Source: an uncultured Croceitalea sp.
Lineage (GTDB): Bacteria > Bacteroidota > Bacteroidia > Flavobacteriales > Flavobacteriaceae
Length of the DNA stretch: 42,276 nucleotides
Reading direction: 5' to 3'
NCBI GenBank assembly: GCA_937926215.1
Contig: CALEYA010000041.1
Span: 1 to 42,276 of the forward strand
Part shown: positions 6,575 through 15,288 of the stretch, piece by piece
Layout of the letters: each line of letters opens with the position of its first letter
Position numbering within the stretch: position 1 is the stretch's first letter
Made by a program: the position numbers and the translations under genes
The notes under the pieces: model-generated
The model's database searches: none
Told to the model about the DNA's origin: nothing
What the model saw: the letters and a program-made list of their open reading frames with translations, nothing else

Positions 6575-6972
6575 TGAAATCCCTTTATTTTTTAGTAGGC
6601 GTACTAATGACATTCGGCGCAATGGCACAGACCGGTGATGCCAACAAAGGCGAAGGCACACCTTTATTTACCGAAGCGGAATCTGACTACATAGACAAAT
6701 GGTTCGCAGCATTTGTACAGGAAATGGAACTGTCCAAGGAAGTGGCTATGCGGTATCAAGAAATAACGAGTAAGTACTCCGCCAAAATGGACAGCATTGA
6801 CAAAGACCATCCGGGAATCAGCAAAGCGGAGGCCATGGAACAATTTAATACCTTGATGCAAGAACAGCACCTGGAAATCAAGACCATTTTAACCACGGGG
6901 CAATATGAAATGTATTACGATACTATGAAAAAAGTGGTATGGTCCATTAATCAGCGACTTAAACAATTGTAG
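6574..6972 (+). CDS. Secreted Spy/CpxP-like helical protein (paralogue of 37472-37876)
   Basis: The track starts at 6562; the ATG at 6574 (MKSLYFLVGVLMTFGAMAQ) gives a cleaner signal peptide. The mature part is almost all amphipathic helix (DYIDKWFAAFVQEMELSKEV, then EAMEQFNTLMQEQHLEIKTIL) and ends TTGQYEMYYDTMKKV. It aligns without gaps over about 100 residues with the protein that opens the efflux operon at 37.9 kb: LF-E-D---WF, the QH-E-K-IL / QN-E-KAIL block, and Q----Y--T-. The size, heptad pattern and L...Q.....Y ending resemble Spy/CpxP periplasmic chaperones and zinc-resistance relatives, though the classical LTxxQ motif is degenerate. A periplasmic helper role is inferred. Confidence 0.65.
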   Translation: MKSLYFLVGVLMTFGAMAQTGDANKGEGTPLFTEAESDYIDKWFAAFVQEMELSKEVAMRYQEITSKYSAKMDSIDKDHPGISKAEAMEQFNTLMQEQHLEIKTILTTGQYEMYYDTMKKVVWSINQRLKQL

Positions 6973-6982
6973 TCAACGCATT

Positions 6983-7591
6983 ATGAAAAACAGCAGGCGT
7001 TATCTTTTTATGGGCGTACTCTTTCTAGCAGTCGGCTGCTCGTCAACGAAACTGATAGATTCCTGGAGGTCGCAAAGTTTTGATTCGCTTTCTAATTCAA
7101 AGATTATGGTGGTTTCCAAAGCCTCCGATCCAGAGGTGCGAAAGTCTTATGAGATAGCGATAGCAACCAAACTACGTGCCTTAGATCTAGATGTCCTAGA
7201 ATCGCACCTGCGGTTTCCCGCGTTGCAAGAAGCCAATACTCCGGAAGAAAGTACACGGGTGGTAAAGATGTTTAAAGATGCCGGTTTCAAAGGAATCATT
7301 TTAACTTCCTTAAAGCAGACCATAGAGACACAAAATGGCAGTATTGGCGCACAACTGGAAATTCCAAAAGGCTATAAGAATAAATCAAATTTTGGATTTA
7401 ATACCAGCACTTCCAATAGTTCCGTAGCCTCTACTTCTAAAACCTATGTTCTAGAAGCCCTTACTTATAATCTGACTTCGGAAGAGGACCGGCAGTTGGT
7501 TAATGTTTGTCTTGTAGATGTTACCGATCCGGATGCCCCTGATAGCATTAGAAAAACCTTTGCCAAGATAATAGCCAAACAGTTCAAATAA
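6983..7591 (+). CDS. Lipoprotein, member 2 of the three-copy family
   Basis: 202 residues with a lipoprotein signal (RYLFMGVLFLAVGC, then SSTK). The mature region matches member 1 closely: CSSTKL, IMVVSKASDPEVRKSYE against ILVVSRTPQEKVRKAYE, ESHLRFPALQ against PSHLIFPDLQ, YVLEALTYNL against YVLEAVTYNL, and the C-terminus IRKTFAKIIAKQ. A low-complexity insert (NTSTSNSSVASTS) separates the two halves. It starts 10 bp after the Spy-like gene and 35 bp before the DUF2235 lipoprotein, so it is likely in the same operon. The lipoylated Cys implies an outer-membrane or periplasmic location; the function is unknown. Confidence 0.8.
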   Translation: MKNSRRYLFMGVLFLAVGCSSTKLIDSWRSQSFDSLSNSKIMVVSKASDPEVRKSYEIAIATKLRALDLDVLESHLRFPALQEANTPEESTRVVKMFKDAGFKGIILTSLKQTIETQNGSIGAQLEIPKGYKNKSNFGFNTSTSNSSVASTSKTYVLEALTYNLTSEEDRQLVNVCLVDVTDPDAPDSIRKTFAKIIAKQFK

Positions 7592-7626
7592 CCAAAAATC
7601 GTATTCTTAAACCAACCTCAAATAGT

Positions 7627-8862
7627 ATGTTGTTGATTCAAAATAAGATTTCAAATAAAACGGTAGCATGGGCAAAGGTCGTATTGATTTTGATGCTCTT
7701 CTCCGCATGCGGAAGCAAAAAAGCTATCGTACATCAACCCTCTTCCTTTGCTATCGCGCCTAAGAAACTAGCGGTTTTTATGGATGGCACTACCAACAAC
7801 GAGCGCAGTTATACAAATGTTTCCAAACTATATAACCTAGTTTCCTTGCAGAATAATCCAAATGTTGGGGCGTCGTATTTAAGGGGCGTTGGCAATGGTG
7901 CCGACTTTGCGGGAATGATCACCGGTTCGGGCATACGCGGTGAAGTGTGCAACGGTTACCTATACCTTGCCCAGCATTATGATCACCGACGTAAGGATGA
8001 AATTTACCTCTTTGGGTTCAGTAGGGGAGCTTATGCCGCACGTATTTTAGCAGGGATGATCCATGCTGCGGGTATTGTTGATTTGAGTGAAATTCCACAG
8101 GACAAAAGACTACGATTTGTTAAAAGAATCTATAACGCCCATAAAGGGAACAAGACCTTGCAAGAAAGAAGGGAAGCTGTTTTTAAAGTAACCCAACAGG
8201 CATTGGATTACGATAGCTATAAAATAGAATTCATGGGCCTCTGGGATACCGTGGCCGCTTTGGGAATACCGGATTATAAAGATGATTACTATGTTGAAGA
8301 AACCAAATACAACGATCAACTTTGCAATGTTAAAAGGGCATCGCAAGCCTTGTCCTTAAATGATAATAGAGGTTCCGTTTTTACGCCTTCCATATTGGTC
8401 GATGATTATCTGGTGCAGGATTGCCGCGAGATCAACCCTAAGGACATCGTTAACGAAGTTTGGTTTTTTGGGGCCCATTCCGATGTTGGCGGCGGTAATT
8501 TGAATACGAATATCAGCGGGGTGTCCTTAAACTGGATGATCGGGCAATTAAGGGAATACGAATTACTGCCTAAGGAAGCCGTCGTTTATGAAAACCCCAT
8601 GGACGTTACCAATGATCCCAGAAGGGGTTTTATGAAACTCTTTTACCCTAAAAAAGGCCGTAAGCTGATTTTCTTTACTTCTAAAAACGGTTTTAAAAAG
8701 GAAAAGCTAAAACTACACAGGTCCGTTTTGGACCGCTTGGAAGGTTCACTGCAAACCTACGAGGTAAACTTGATCAAACTCTTTGGGGAGTGTTTTGAAA
8801 AGAATGAAAAAGGAGGCTATGATTATTTGAAGACTTCCAACTGTTTTGATATTGAGTATTGA
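7627..8862 (+). CDS. Lipoprotein-anchored DUF2235 (Tle1-like) alpha/beta hydrolase
   Basis: 411 residues. A lipobox LFSAC places the lipid on Cys28. From residue 47 the sequence is a DUF2235 domain, the catalytic fold of type VI phospholipase effectors of the Tle1 family. It has KKLAVFMDGTTNN with the conserved Asp, nucleophile Ser132 in GFSRGAYAAR, GLWDTVA (Asp207) and FGAHSDVGGG (Asp286, His284), giving a complete Ser-Asp-His set. DUF2235 proteins are thought to be lipases or esterases. Here the protein is membrane-anchored and no type VI secretion gene is in the window, so an intrinsic envelope hydrolase seems likelier than an injected toxin. The substrate is unknown. It is the last gene of the 3.7-8.9 kb cluster. 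Confidence 0.85.
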   Translation: MLLIQNKISNKTVAWAKVVLILMLFSACGSKKAIVHQPSSFAIAPKKLAVFMDGTTNNERSYTNVSKLYNLVSLQNNPNVGASYLRGVGNGADFAGMITGSGIRGEVCNGYLYLAQHYDHRRKDEIYLFGFSRGAYAARILAGMIHAAGIVDLSEIPQDKRLRFVKRIYNAHKGNKTLQERREAVFKVTQQALDYDSYKIEFMGLWDTVAALGIPDYKDDYYVEETKYNDQLCNVKRASQALSLNDNRGSVFTPSILVDDYLVQDCREINPKDIVNEVWFFGAHSDVGGGNLNTNISGVSLNWMIGQLREYELLPKEAVVYENPMDVTNDPRRGFMKLFYPKKGRKLIFFTSKNGFKKEKLKLHRSVLDRLEGSLQTYEVNLIKLFGECFEKNEKGGYDYLKTSNCFDIEY

Positions 8863-8942
8863 TGAACAAAACTTCAAGTTGCCCGTGCCGCTTCAAAAGA
8901 CGAAATCCATATCTTTAGAATATTGAAAATCACCACCATCTT

Positions 8943-11030
8943 ATGACAAAAGCGCTTTACGTTACTACTTTAGAATCCCATAGCGGCAAATCTTTGGTCG
9001 TATTGGGTTTAATGCAACTTTTGCTGGGCAAAATGGCCAAAGTGGGTTATTTCAGACCTGTCATAGATGATGTGCAACCCGGAGGGATGGACAATCATAT
9101 CAGCACCGTTGTGTCGCATTTTGGTTTGGATATCCCCATGGAGGAAGCCTATGCGCTGACCCAAAGCCAAGTGGTCGATTTATTCAATGATGGCAAGCAA
9201 GGGGATATCCTGGATACCATCATTTCAAAATACAAACGACTGGAGGAACAGTTTGATTTTATTTTGGTGGAAGGAAGTGATTTTTCCAGCGATGGTAGCA
9301 TTATCGAGTTCGATTTAAATATAGACATCGCCAAGAACCTGGGCATTCCCGTTATTCTCGTAGATAACGCAAAAGGGAAAACCTTGGACGAGTTTTGTGG
9401 CAATCTGGAATCTGCCGTAAACACCTATCTGCAAAAAGGAATTGAACTTCTGGCGGTTGTTGCAAATAAGGTCCGTCCGGAGAACGTGGAGGTGGTCAAC
9501 CAACGCCTAATAATGGAGCTAAAGGATAAAACCGTTGCCTTTACGGTTCCTAGGGTCAAGAATTTATCCCATCCCACGCTCAATGAAATTGTAGCGGCCC
9601 TTGATGGAAAAGTGCTCTTTGGCAAAGAAAACCTGGACAATCAAACCGGAAGCTTTGGAGTTGGTGCCATGCAATTGCCCAATTACCTCACACATCTACG
9701 GGAGAATAGTTTGGTCATTACCCCAGGGGATAGGGCCGATATTATGCTAGGGGCATTGCAGGCCAATCTTTCGGATAATTATCCATCGATCTCGGGGATC
9801 GTGCTTACGGGAGGTATTCTTCCGGACCCTGCAATTACAAAACTGCTGGAAGGTTTTGAAACCCACGTTCCTATCATTTCCGTACAGCAAGGTACTTTTG
9901 ATACTACGAATTCCGTTGGTAACATCAAATCAAAAATTTATGCGGAAAGCAAACAAAAGATAGCGACCTCCATAACGCTTTTCAATGCCCATATTGATGG
10001 GGAGTTATTGCTGGAGCGTTTGCAAACTTTTGAACCCAAGGGCACAACGCCCAGAATGTTCCAGTATAACTTGTTGCAACGTGCTAAGGCACATAAGAAA
10101 CATATTGTCCTTCCCGAAGGGGAAGATGCCCGAATTTTGCAGGCCGCAAGCGAATTGAGTGCTTTGGGTATCGTTAGTATTACGCTATTGGGTAATCGGG
10201 AAAAAATAGAAAAGAAGGCGATGCAGTTGGGGCTTGCTGTTTCCCATTTGAATATTCTGGATCCCGCGACCGCCCCAAATTTTGAAAGCTATGCGAATAC
10301 CTTTTGTGGGTTAAGGAAACATAAAGGCGTTAATATGGATGTCGCCCGGGATACCATGCTCGACGTTTCCTATTTTGGTACTATGATGGTTTATAAAGGG
10401 GATGCCGACGGAATGGTTTCCGGTGCCGTGCATACTACCCAACATACCATACGGCCGGCATTGCAATTTGTTAAAACCAAAGCGGGTATCGGCGTGGTTT
10501 CTTCCGTATTTTTTATGTGTTTGGAGAATCGGGTTTCCGTATTTGGGGATTGTGCCATCAATCCAAACCCAACGGCAGAACAATTGGCGGAGATTGCGAT
10601 ATCATCGGCAGCTTCGGCAGCCGCTTTTGGAATAGAACCTAAGATTGCGATGTTGTCGTATTCCTCTGGAAGTTCAGGAAAAGGGGAAGATGTGGATAAA
10701 GTTAGAAAAGCTACGGAAATCGTTAAGGAAACACATCCAAACCTTCAAGTTGAAGGACCTATACAATACGATGCGGCCGTTGACCCTTTGGTAGGCAAGA
10801 GCAAACTACCCGATTCCGAAGTGGCAGGTCAGGCATCGGTATTAATTTTCCCAGATTTAAATACAGGAAACAATACGTATAAAGCGGTACAACGGGAAAC
10901 TGGGGCCTTGGCCATTGGCCCCATGTTGCAAGGCCTTAATAAGCCCGTAAACGATCTGAGCAGGGGCTGTACGGTTGAAGATGTTTTTAATACGGTTATC
11001 GTAACCGCCATACAAGCACAAGAAAGTTAA
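8943..11030 (+). CDS. pta: Phosphate acetyltransferase
   Basis: Pta interconverts acetyl-CoA and acetyl phosphate. The 695 residues match the long form (about 700): an N-terminal P-loop-like region (YVTTLESHSGKSLVVLGLMQ), a central DRTGG domain (SLVITPGDRADIMLGALQ, GIVLTGGILPD), and the C-terminal catalytic domain (HIVLPEGEDARILQAA, DGMVSGAVHTTQHTIRPALQ, AMLSYSSGSSGKGED, VEGPIQYDAAVDP, LIFPDLNTGNNTYKAVQR). ackA begins 5 bp after its stop. Together they produce ATP from acetyl-CoA or activate acetate, and would also set acetyl phosphate levels. The upstream gap is 80 bp, so a promoter of its own is possible, but no clear -7 box was found. Confidence 0.97.
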   Translation: MTKALYVTTLESHSGKSLVVLGLMQLLLGKMAKVGYFRPVIDDVQPGGMDNHISTVVSHFGLDIPMEEAYALTQSQVVDLFNDGKQGDILDTIISKYKRLEEQFDFILVEGSDFSSDGSIIEFDLNIDIAKNLGIPVILVDNAKGKTLDEFCGNLESAVNTYLQKGIELLAVVANKVRPENVEVVNQRLIMELKDKTVAFTVPRVKNLSHPTLNEIVAALDGKVLFGKENLDNQTGSFGVGAMQLPNYLTHLRENSLVITPGDRADIMLGALQANLSDNYPSISGIVLTGGILPDPAITKLLEGFETHVPIISVQQGTFDTTNSVGNIKSKIYAESKQKIATSITLFNAHIDGELLLERLQTFEPKGTTPRMFQYNLLQRAKAHKKHIVLPEGEDARILQAASELSALGIVSITLLGNREKIEKKAMQLGLAVSHLNILDPATAPNFESYANTFCGLRKHKGVNMDVARDTMLDVSYFGTMMVYKGDADGMVSGAVHTTQHTIRPALQFVKTKAGIGVVSSVFFMCLENRVSVFGDCAINPNPTAEQLAEIAISSAASAAAFGIEPKIAMLSYSSGSSGKGEDVDKVRKATEIVKETHPNLQVEGPIQYDAAVDPLVGKSKLPDSEVAGQASVLIFPDLNTGNNTYKAVQRETGALAIGPMLQGLNKPVNDLSRGCTVEDVFNTVIVTAIQAQES

Positions 11031-11035
11031 GCACT

Positions 11036-12220
11036 ATGCAGGTTCTCATTATCAATTCTGGGAGTTCATCCATTAAATTTCAGGTGATACAAATGCCTTC
11101 TGAAAGAGTGGTCTGTAAAGGATTGGCAGAACGTATTGGACAGGAAAATGCGGAATTGCATTATAAAGCAAAAGGAACCTCCTATTCCAAAGTATTGTCT
11201 TTATTGGACCATAAAGAGGGCCTTGGTGCAATAACAGCGATGCTACTGCACGATGAAGTGGGAGTTTTAAAGCATCCAGATGAGGTAGACGTAGTGGCAC
11301 ATCGTGTGGTACATGGTGGAAATCGTTTTGACCAACCGACCAAAATAGATAAAAATGTCCTGGCGGAGATTGAGCGTTTGGCTTCATTGGCACCGCTGCA
11401 TAATCCGGCGAACGCGATAGGAATAAAAGTAGCTACCGAGATTTTTGGCAATACCCCCCAAGTCGCCGTTTTTGATACGGCCTTTTACCAAACCCTTCCG
11501 GAGAAAGCATATCGCTATGCGATACCCAAAACCCTTGCGGATGACCATCATATACGGGTATATGGTTTTCATGGTACAAGCCACAAATACGTGTCCGAAC
11601 AGGCAATTGCCTATCTGAACAAGCCTTCGAGTAAAATTATCAGCATCCATTTGGGTAATGGGTGCAGTATAACCGCCATTAAAGACGGAAAGAGTTTGGA
11701 CCATTCCTTAGGTTTTGGTCCCTCTAACGGACTCATCATGGGCACGCGTAGTGGTGATATTGACCAGTCCGTGGTTTTTTACCTGATGGATAGTTTGGGA
11801 ATGTCATCAAAAGAAGTAAACCAGCTATTGCAAAAACAAAGTGGGCTTTTAGGACTTACGGGATATTCAGACGTTAGGGAAATACAACGAGGAGCGGAAG
11901 ACGGAAACCGCCAGTGCCAATTGGCCCTTGCCATGGCATCGTATCGCATCAAGAAATTTATAGGAAGTTATGTAGCGGCACTAAATGGTGTGGATGCCTT
12001 ACTGTTTACTGCAGGTATTGGTGAAAATTCCAGTAGGTTACGTGCTATGGTCTGTGAAAATATGGAGGCATTGGGCATTCAACTAGATACACGGAAGAAT
12101 ACACAAAAACTAGCGGATATCTTAGAAATCCATCAAGACGCTTCCAAAGTTAAAATCCTTGTTGTTCCAACCAATGAGGAATTGGAAATTGCCAAGCAGA
12201 CTTTTGCATTGGCATTTTGA
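11036..12220 (+). CDS. ackA: Acetate kinase
   Basis: AckA converts acetyl phosphate and ADP to acetate and ATP. The 394 residues match the usual 400. Recognised ASKHA-fold signatures are VLIINSGSSSIKFQVI, the VAHRVVHGG region, FDTAFYQTLP with the catalytic Asp, YGFHGTSHKYV, SIHLGNGCSI and LLFTAGIGENSSRLR. The substrate loop reads DHSLGFGPSNGLIMGTRSGDID, where the best-known AckA proteins have DTSMGxTPLEGL. The change beside the acyl pocket could alter acyl preference, or just be lineage variation. The adjacent pta supports acetate kinase rather than butyrate or propionate kinase. It ends 75 bp from the convergent SLC13 gene. Confidence 0.95.
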   Translation: MQVLIINSGSSSIKFQVIQMPSERVVCKGLAERIGQENAELHYKAKGTSYSKVLSLLDHKEGLGAITAMLLHDEVGVLKHPDEVDVVAHRVVHGGNRFDQPTKIDKNVLAEIERLASLAPLHNPANAIGIKVATEIFGNTPQVAVFDTAFYQTLPEKAYRYAIPKTLADDHHIRVYGFHGTSHKYVSEQAIAYLNKPSSKIISIHLGNGCSITAIKDGKSLDHSLGFGPSNGLIMGTRSGDIDQSVVFYLMDSLGMSSKEVNQLLQKQSGLLGLTGYSDVREIQRGAEDGNRQCQLALAMASYRIKKFIGSYVAALNGVDALLFTAGIGENSSRLRAMVCENMEALGIQLDTRKNTQKLADILEIHQDASKVKILVVPTNEELEIAKQTFALAF

Positions 12221-12295
12221 TCCGTCTTATGTATTGGAAAATTTGGGGATCAAGAATAGAAAGTCGTCCGTTTCGAGGAAAAGGGCTTTATTGCC

Positions 12296-14122
12296 TTAAA
12301 AAGGCCAAATTACAGGAATCAATGCAAGGCTTGCCAATAAAAAGAGTACGAGCAAGGGTGCTCCGATTTTGAAGTAATCTGAAAAGCTATACCCTCCGGC
12401 GGTCATCACCATGGCATTGGTGGTTGTGCCAACCGGTGTTAGGAAGGCCGTTGAGGCACTAACGGCAACAATGACCATAAATGGTTTTGGGGACAACCCT
12501 AGAGCAGTTGCCGCTAATATGGCAATAGGGGCCATAAGTACTGCGGTTGCGGAATTGTTTATGACTTGACTAAACAGACTGGTCAATAAAAAGACGCCCC
12601 CTAACATTAATAAGGGATGAATGTTGCCAAGGTAACTAACAAGTCCATCTGCCGCATACTGTGCCACGCCGGTCTTTTGAAGTGCCAAACCCATAGGAAT
12701 CATGGCCGCAATCATGATTACGCTCACCCAACTGATGCTTCTGTACACTTTTGGTATGGGTACGCAACCTGTGAGTACTACCACTCCCGCTGCAAGTAAG
12801 ACGGCAATGGTACCTGGGACTATTTTAAATACCATCAAAATAACCATTAGCAGCAGGGAACCCAAGGCAATGTATGACTTTGGGGTGAGTGAGGGTACAT
12901 TTTTAACCATACTCTCCGGACTTCCCAGCAACACCAAATCCTTATGGAAATCCAGTAGCCCTTCTATGTTTTTCCAAGTTGCCCTAACAAGAAGGGTATC
13001 CCCGGCCTTCACCTTGATATCTTTCTTTTTAAGCGGTTTGTTGTTTCTGGAAACTCCCAAAAAATGGATGTCAAACCTTTGGAAGTATTCCCCAATCTTA
13101 ATTTTATTTCCAATTAGCGATGATTTAGGCACGACCATAACTTCTGCCATCCCCACTTCTTGGTTTATAATTTGATCGGTCAACGCTTGGTTCACGGAAG
13201 TGATGGGCTGTAAGGCCAAACCAAAATCCAACATTAAACGATTAATCGCGTCTGGGTCCGCTCTCACAGTGATACAATCGTCTACATCAAATTGCGTCGT
13301 TGGAGGTGGAAAATCAATAAAAACGGGCTTTCCGGATTTTCCCCTTTTTAAACGGGTAATGGCAACTTGGTAGCTATCCTTAAAGGGCCAGTCCTTAATG
13401 GTACTGCCTATCAAAATCGAAGAGGAACGAATCCGAAAATGCCAAAAGTCCTCGTCTAGATTATAGGATTCCGACCACCTTTGCATTTCCGTTTCAATAT
13501 TAACAGGTCGGTTTTTGGTCTTATGTCCCGGTAACAACCGATAGCCAATAAATCTAAAATAGAGCATGGCAATAAGTAAAAGCGGTAGTCCAATAAGGCC
13601 AAATTCAAAAAATGAAAAACCTTCGAATCCTTGTTCGGATAAGGTGTTGCTAACAATAATATTCGGGGGGGTTCCCGTAAGGGTCAACAAACCGCCGGTA
13701 TTGGACCCAAAAGCAACAGGCATCAACATTTTTGAGGGCATTGTCCCCACGTTCCATGCCGCCGAAACGGAAACGGGGAGTAAGGTAGCCACCGTCCCTG
13801 TATTGCTCACAAAGCCAGACAAAAGCCCGGAACCTAAGGTTAAATAAAGTAAAAGTTTGATTGCCCTACCCTTGGACCATTCAACGAGTTTTATCCCTAC
13901 GATTGCCGTCCACCCGGTTTGGGACAGTCCGTCCCCAACAATAAACAAGGCCCCGATCATAATGACGGTAGGGTTGCTAAATCCGCTTAAGGTTTCCGGT
14001 AAGTCTAGAATTCCGGTAAGGAACAAGCTCATCATGGAAAGCAACGCCACAATATCCGGTGGAAACTTTCCCCAGATGAACAGGGCAATGGTCAAGACCA
14101 AAATTACCAACATCAACACCAT
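12296..14122 (-). CDS. SLC13/DASS-family permease with internal TrkA-C domains
   Basis: 608 residues. There are two membrane halves carrying the family's repeated motifs: FVSNTGTVATLLPVSV and GGLLTLTGTPPNIIVS in the first, INNSATAVLMAPIAI and TPVGTTTNAMVM in the second. Between them lie about 200 soluble residues with two RCK_C-like domains (SSILIGSTIKDWPF..ITVRADPDAI, and KSSLIGNKIKIGEYF..DTLLVRATWKNI). This arrangement belongs to Na+-coupled anion symporters for dicarboxylates or sulfate; the substrate cannot be told from sequence. The RCK_C domains suggest ligand gating. It is the last gene of a minus-strand run and starts only 7 bp after the PagL-like gene. Confidence 0.9.
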   Translation of the reverse strand: MVLMLVILVLTIALFIWGKFPPDIVALLSMMSLFLTGILDLPETLSGFSNPTVIMIGALFIVGDGLSQTGWTAIVGIKLVEWSKGRAIKLLLYLTLGSGLLSGFVSNTGTVATLLPVSVSAAWNVGTMPSKMLMPVAFGSNTGGLLTLTGTPPNIIVSNTLSEQGFEGFSFFEFGLIGLPLLLIAMLYFRFIGYRLLPGHKTKNRPVNIETEMQRWSESYNLDEDFWHFRIRSSSILIGSTIKDWPFKDSYQVAITRLKRGKSGKPVFIDFPPPTTQFDVDDCITVRADPDAINRLMLDFGLALQPITSVNQALTDQIINQEVGMAEVMVVPKSSLIGNKIKIGEYFQRFDIHFLGVSRNNKPLKKKDIKVKAGDTLLVRATWKNIEGLLDFHKDLVLLGSPESMVKNVPSLTPKSYIALGSLLLMVILMVFKIVPGTIAVLLAAGVVVLTGCVPIPKVYRSISWVSVIMIAAMIPMGLALQKTGVAQYAADGLVSYLGNIHPLLMLGGVFLLTSLFSQVINNSATAVLMAPIAILAATALGLSPKPFMVIVAVSASTAFLTPVGTTTNAMVMTAGGYSFSDYFKIGAPLLVLFLLASLALIPVIWPF

Positions 14123-14129
14123 CAGTATA

Positions 14130-15272
14130 TTACCATTTAAAAGGTTTTATTCCTACCCCGTATTCTATATAGTCGGCTGCACCCCCGTTTAAGGTCTTCA
14201 GCCCAATCTGGGCAAAGATGCGATTATTCAAATCATACCGCAATGCGGGTCTCATAAAAAATCCTCCTTTACCCCTATCGTCCGATAGGTAGGTGCCTAT
14301 TTGAAATTTAACGGTAAATTTATAAAACATAAAATCATAGCCCACATGCACTCCGGAAAGTAAACGTTCCGATGTTTCCAAGTTTCGCAATCTATTGTCC
14401 CAAAATACATCAAAACCACCGTTTACACCATGCATTTCATTAAAACGGTGTTCATAATCCAAAACCAAGGACCCTGTTCCGTACAAGGTGCTGGTGCCTT
14501 GATCTTCATCGCGTTGCGAGAATCCACCGGCCAAGTACACACTCAATGCGTTTTCCGAGGTAGTATCACGGGGAGACTTCGCCGGGCGATTGAACCTTGC
14601 GGGTAAAGGATCGCCTGCAAACAAATCTTGGTTTTGTTTTCTTTGTTCTGGGTTGTAATGGTATCGCAGTCCTATATTGATCCCATAGAGATTTAGACCG
14701 TTATTGGGCAGAAAGGTGGATCCATTGCTAAAATGGCTCACATCAATACCATATAGAATATCCAGCTCACGGGAGAACTTATAGGCAAAACCAAAGTCCA
14801 AATTAAAATACACCGCTGCTTGGGCCCCAATGGATTCGTTAAGTGGGTTTTCTTGGGAATCAAAAGGGTTTAGACTATAGGTCAGTCCCAAGGAAGGTTC
14901 TATACTAAAGACATTTTTCCTGTCAGAGTCGGAAATTGGAAAATTTATAAAGCCGTAAATGGCATTGGGTACACCAAATACTTGGGCATCGTTCAAAAAC
15001 CCCACATAGGCCCCTATCCCATAGGAAGGATAGCCATATCTGCTGGCCCATCCTTGTGGATCGGTAGGTTGCCATCCTAATTTTGCGGTAATTCCACCAT
15101 ATCCATTATCTAGAACCCCACTGGTTCCAAGGGCATTGTCCGATTTTAAGAAAGCCCCATAATGGGATTTAATTTCTAGAAACTTGAATTTGTTCACGGG
15201 AGCATTCCCATCAACCTGGGCACCTACTACCATGCCAAGTACCAGTAAAACAGGGGTGAAGATTCTTTTCAT
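14130..15272 (-). CDS. PagL-like lipid A 3-O-deacylase (acyloxyacyl hydrolase family)
   Basis: 380 residues with a signal peptide (MKRIFTPVLLVLGMVVGAQ), amphipathic beta strands throughout and a terminal Trp (GIKPFKW), as expected for an outer-membrane barrel. The PagL signature is clear: DVSHFSNGSTFLPNNGLNLYG, with His180 and Ser182 matching the catalytic His and Ser, in the family context H-x-SN then N-G-N-x-YG. PagL removes the 3-linked acyl chain from lipid A. The second half (about 230-380) is a further barrel-like region, making the protein roughly twice the size of a minimal PagL (about 150 residues mature). It lies 16 bp after gltS and 7 bp before the SLC13 gene. Confidence 0.8.
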   Translation of the reverse strand: MKRIFTPVLLVLGMVVGAQVDGNAPVNKFKFLEIKSHYGAFLKSDNALGTSGVLDNGYGGITAKLGWQPTDPQGWASRYGYPSYGIGAYVGFLNDAQVFGVPNAIYGFINFPISDSDRKNVFSIEPSLGLTYSLNPFDSQENPLNESIGAQAAVYFNLDFGFAYKFSRELDILYGIDVSHFSNGSTFLPNNGLNLYGINIGLRYHYNPEQRKQNQDLFAGDPLPARFNRPAKSPRDTTSENALSVYLAGGFSQRDEDQGTSTLYGTGSLVLDYEHRFNEMHGVNGGFDVFWDNRLRNLETSERLLSGVHVGYDFMFYKFTVKFQIGTYLSDDRGKGGFFMRPALRYDLNNRIFAQIGLKTLNGGAADYIEYGVGIKPFKW

Positions 15273-15288
15273 TTATTTAACTTAATGT

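Noticed and set aside
7627-8862. Type VI secretion effector with immunity gene
   Set aside because: The protein has a lipobox and there is no T6SS, VgrG, PAAR or immunity-like gene in the window, so an effector role is not supported here.
12221-12305. Bidirectional terminator between ackA and the SLC13 gene
   Set aside because: The hairpin GCCTT-AAA-AAGGC is only 5 bp with a 3-base loop and lies on the SLC13 stop codon without a T tract; too weak to call.
12702-13175. 157-residue plus-strand ORF
   Set aside because: It lies wholly inside the SLC13 permease gene on the other strand; the translation is Thr/Ser-rich with no family features, as expected for a shadow.
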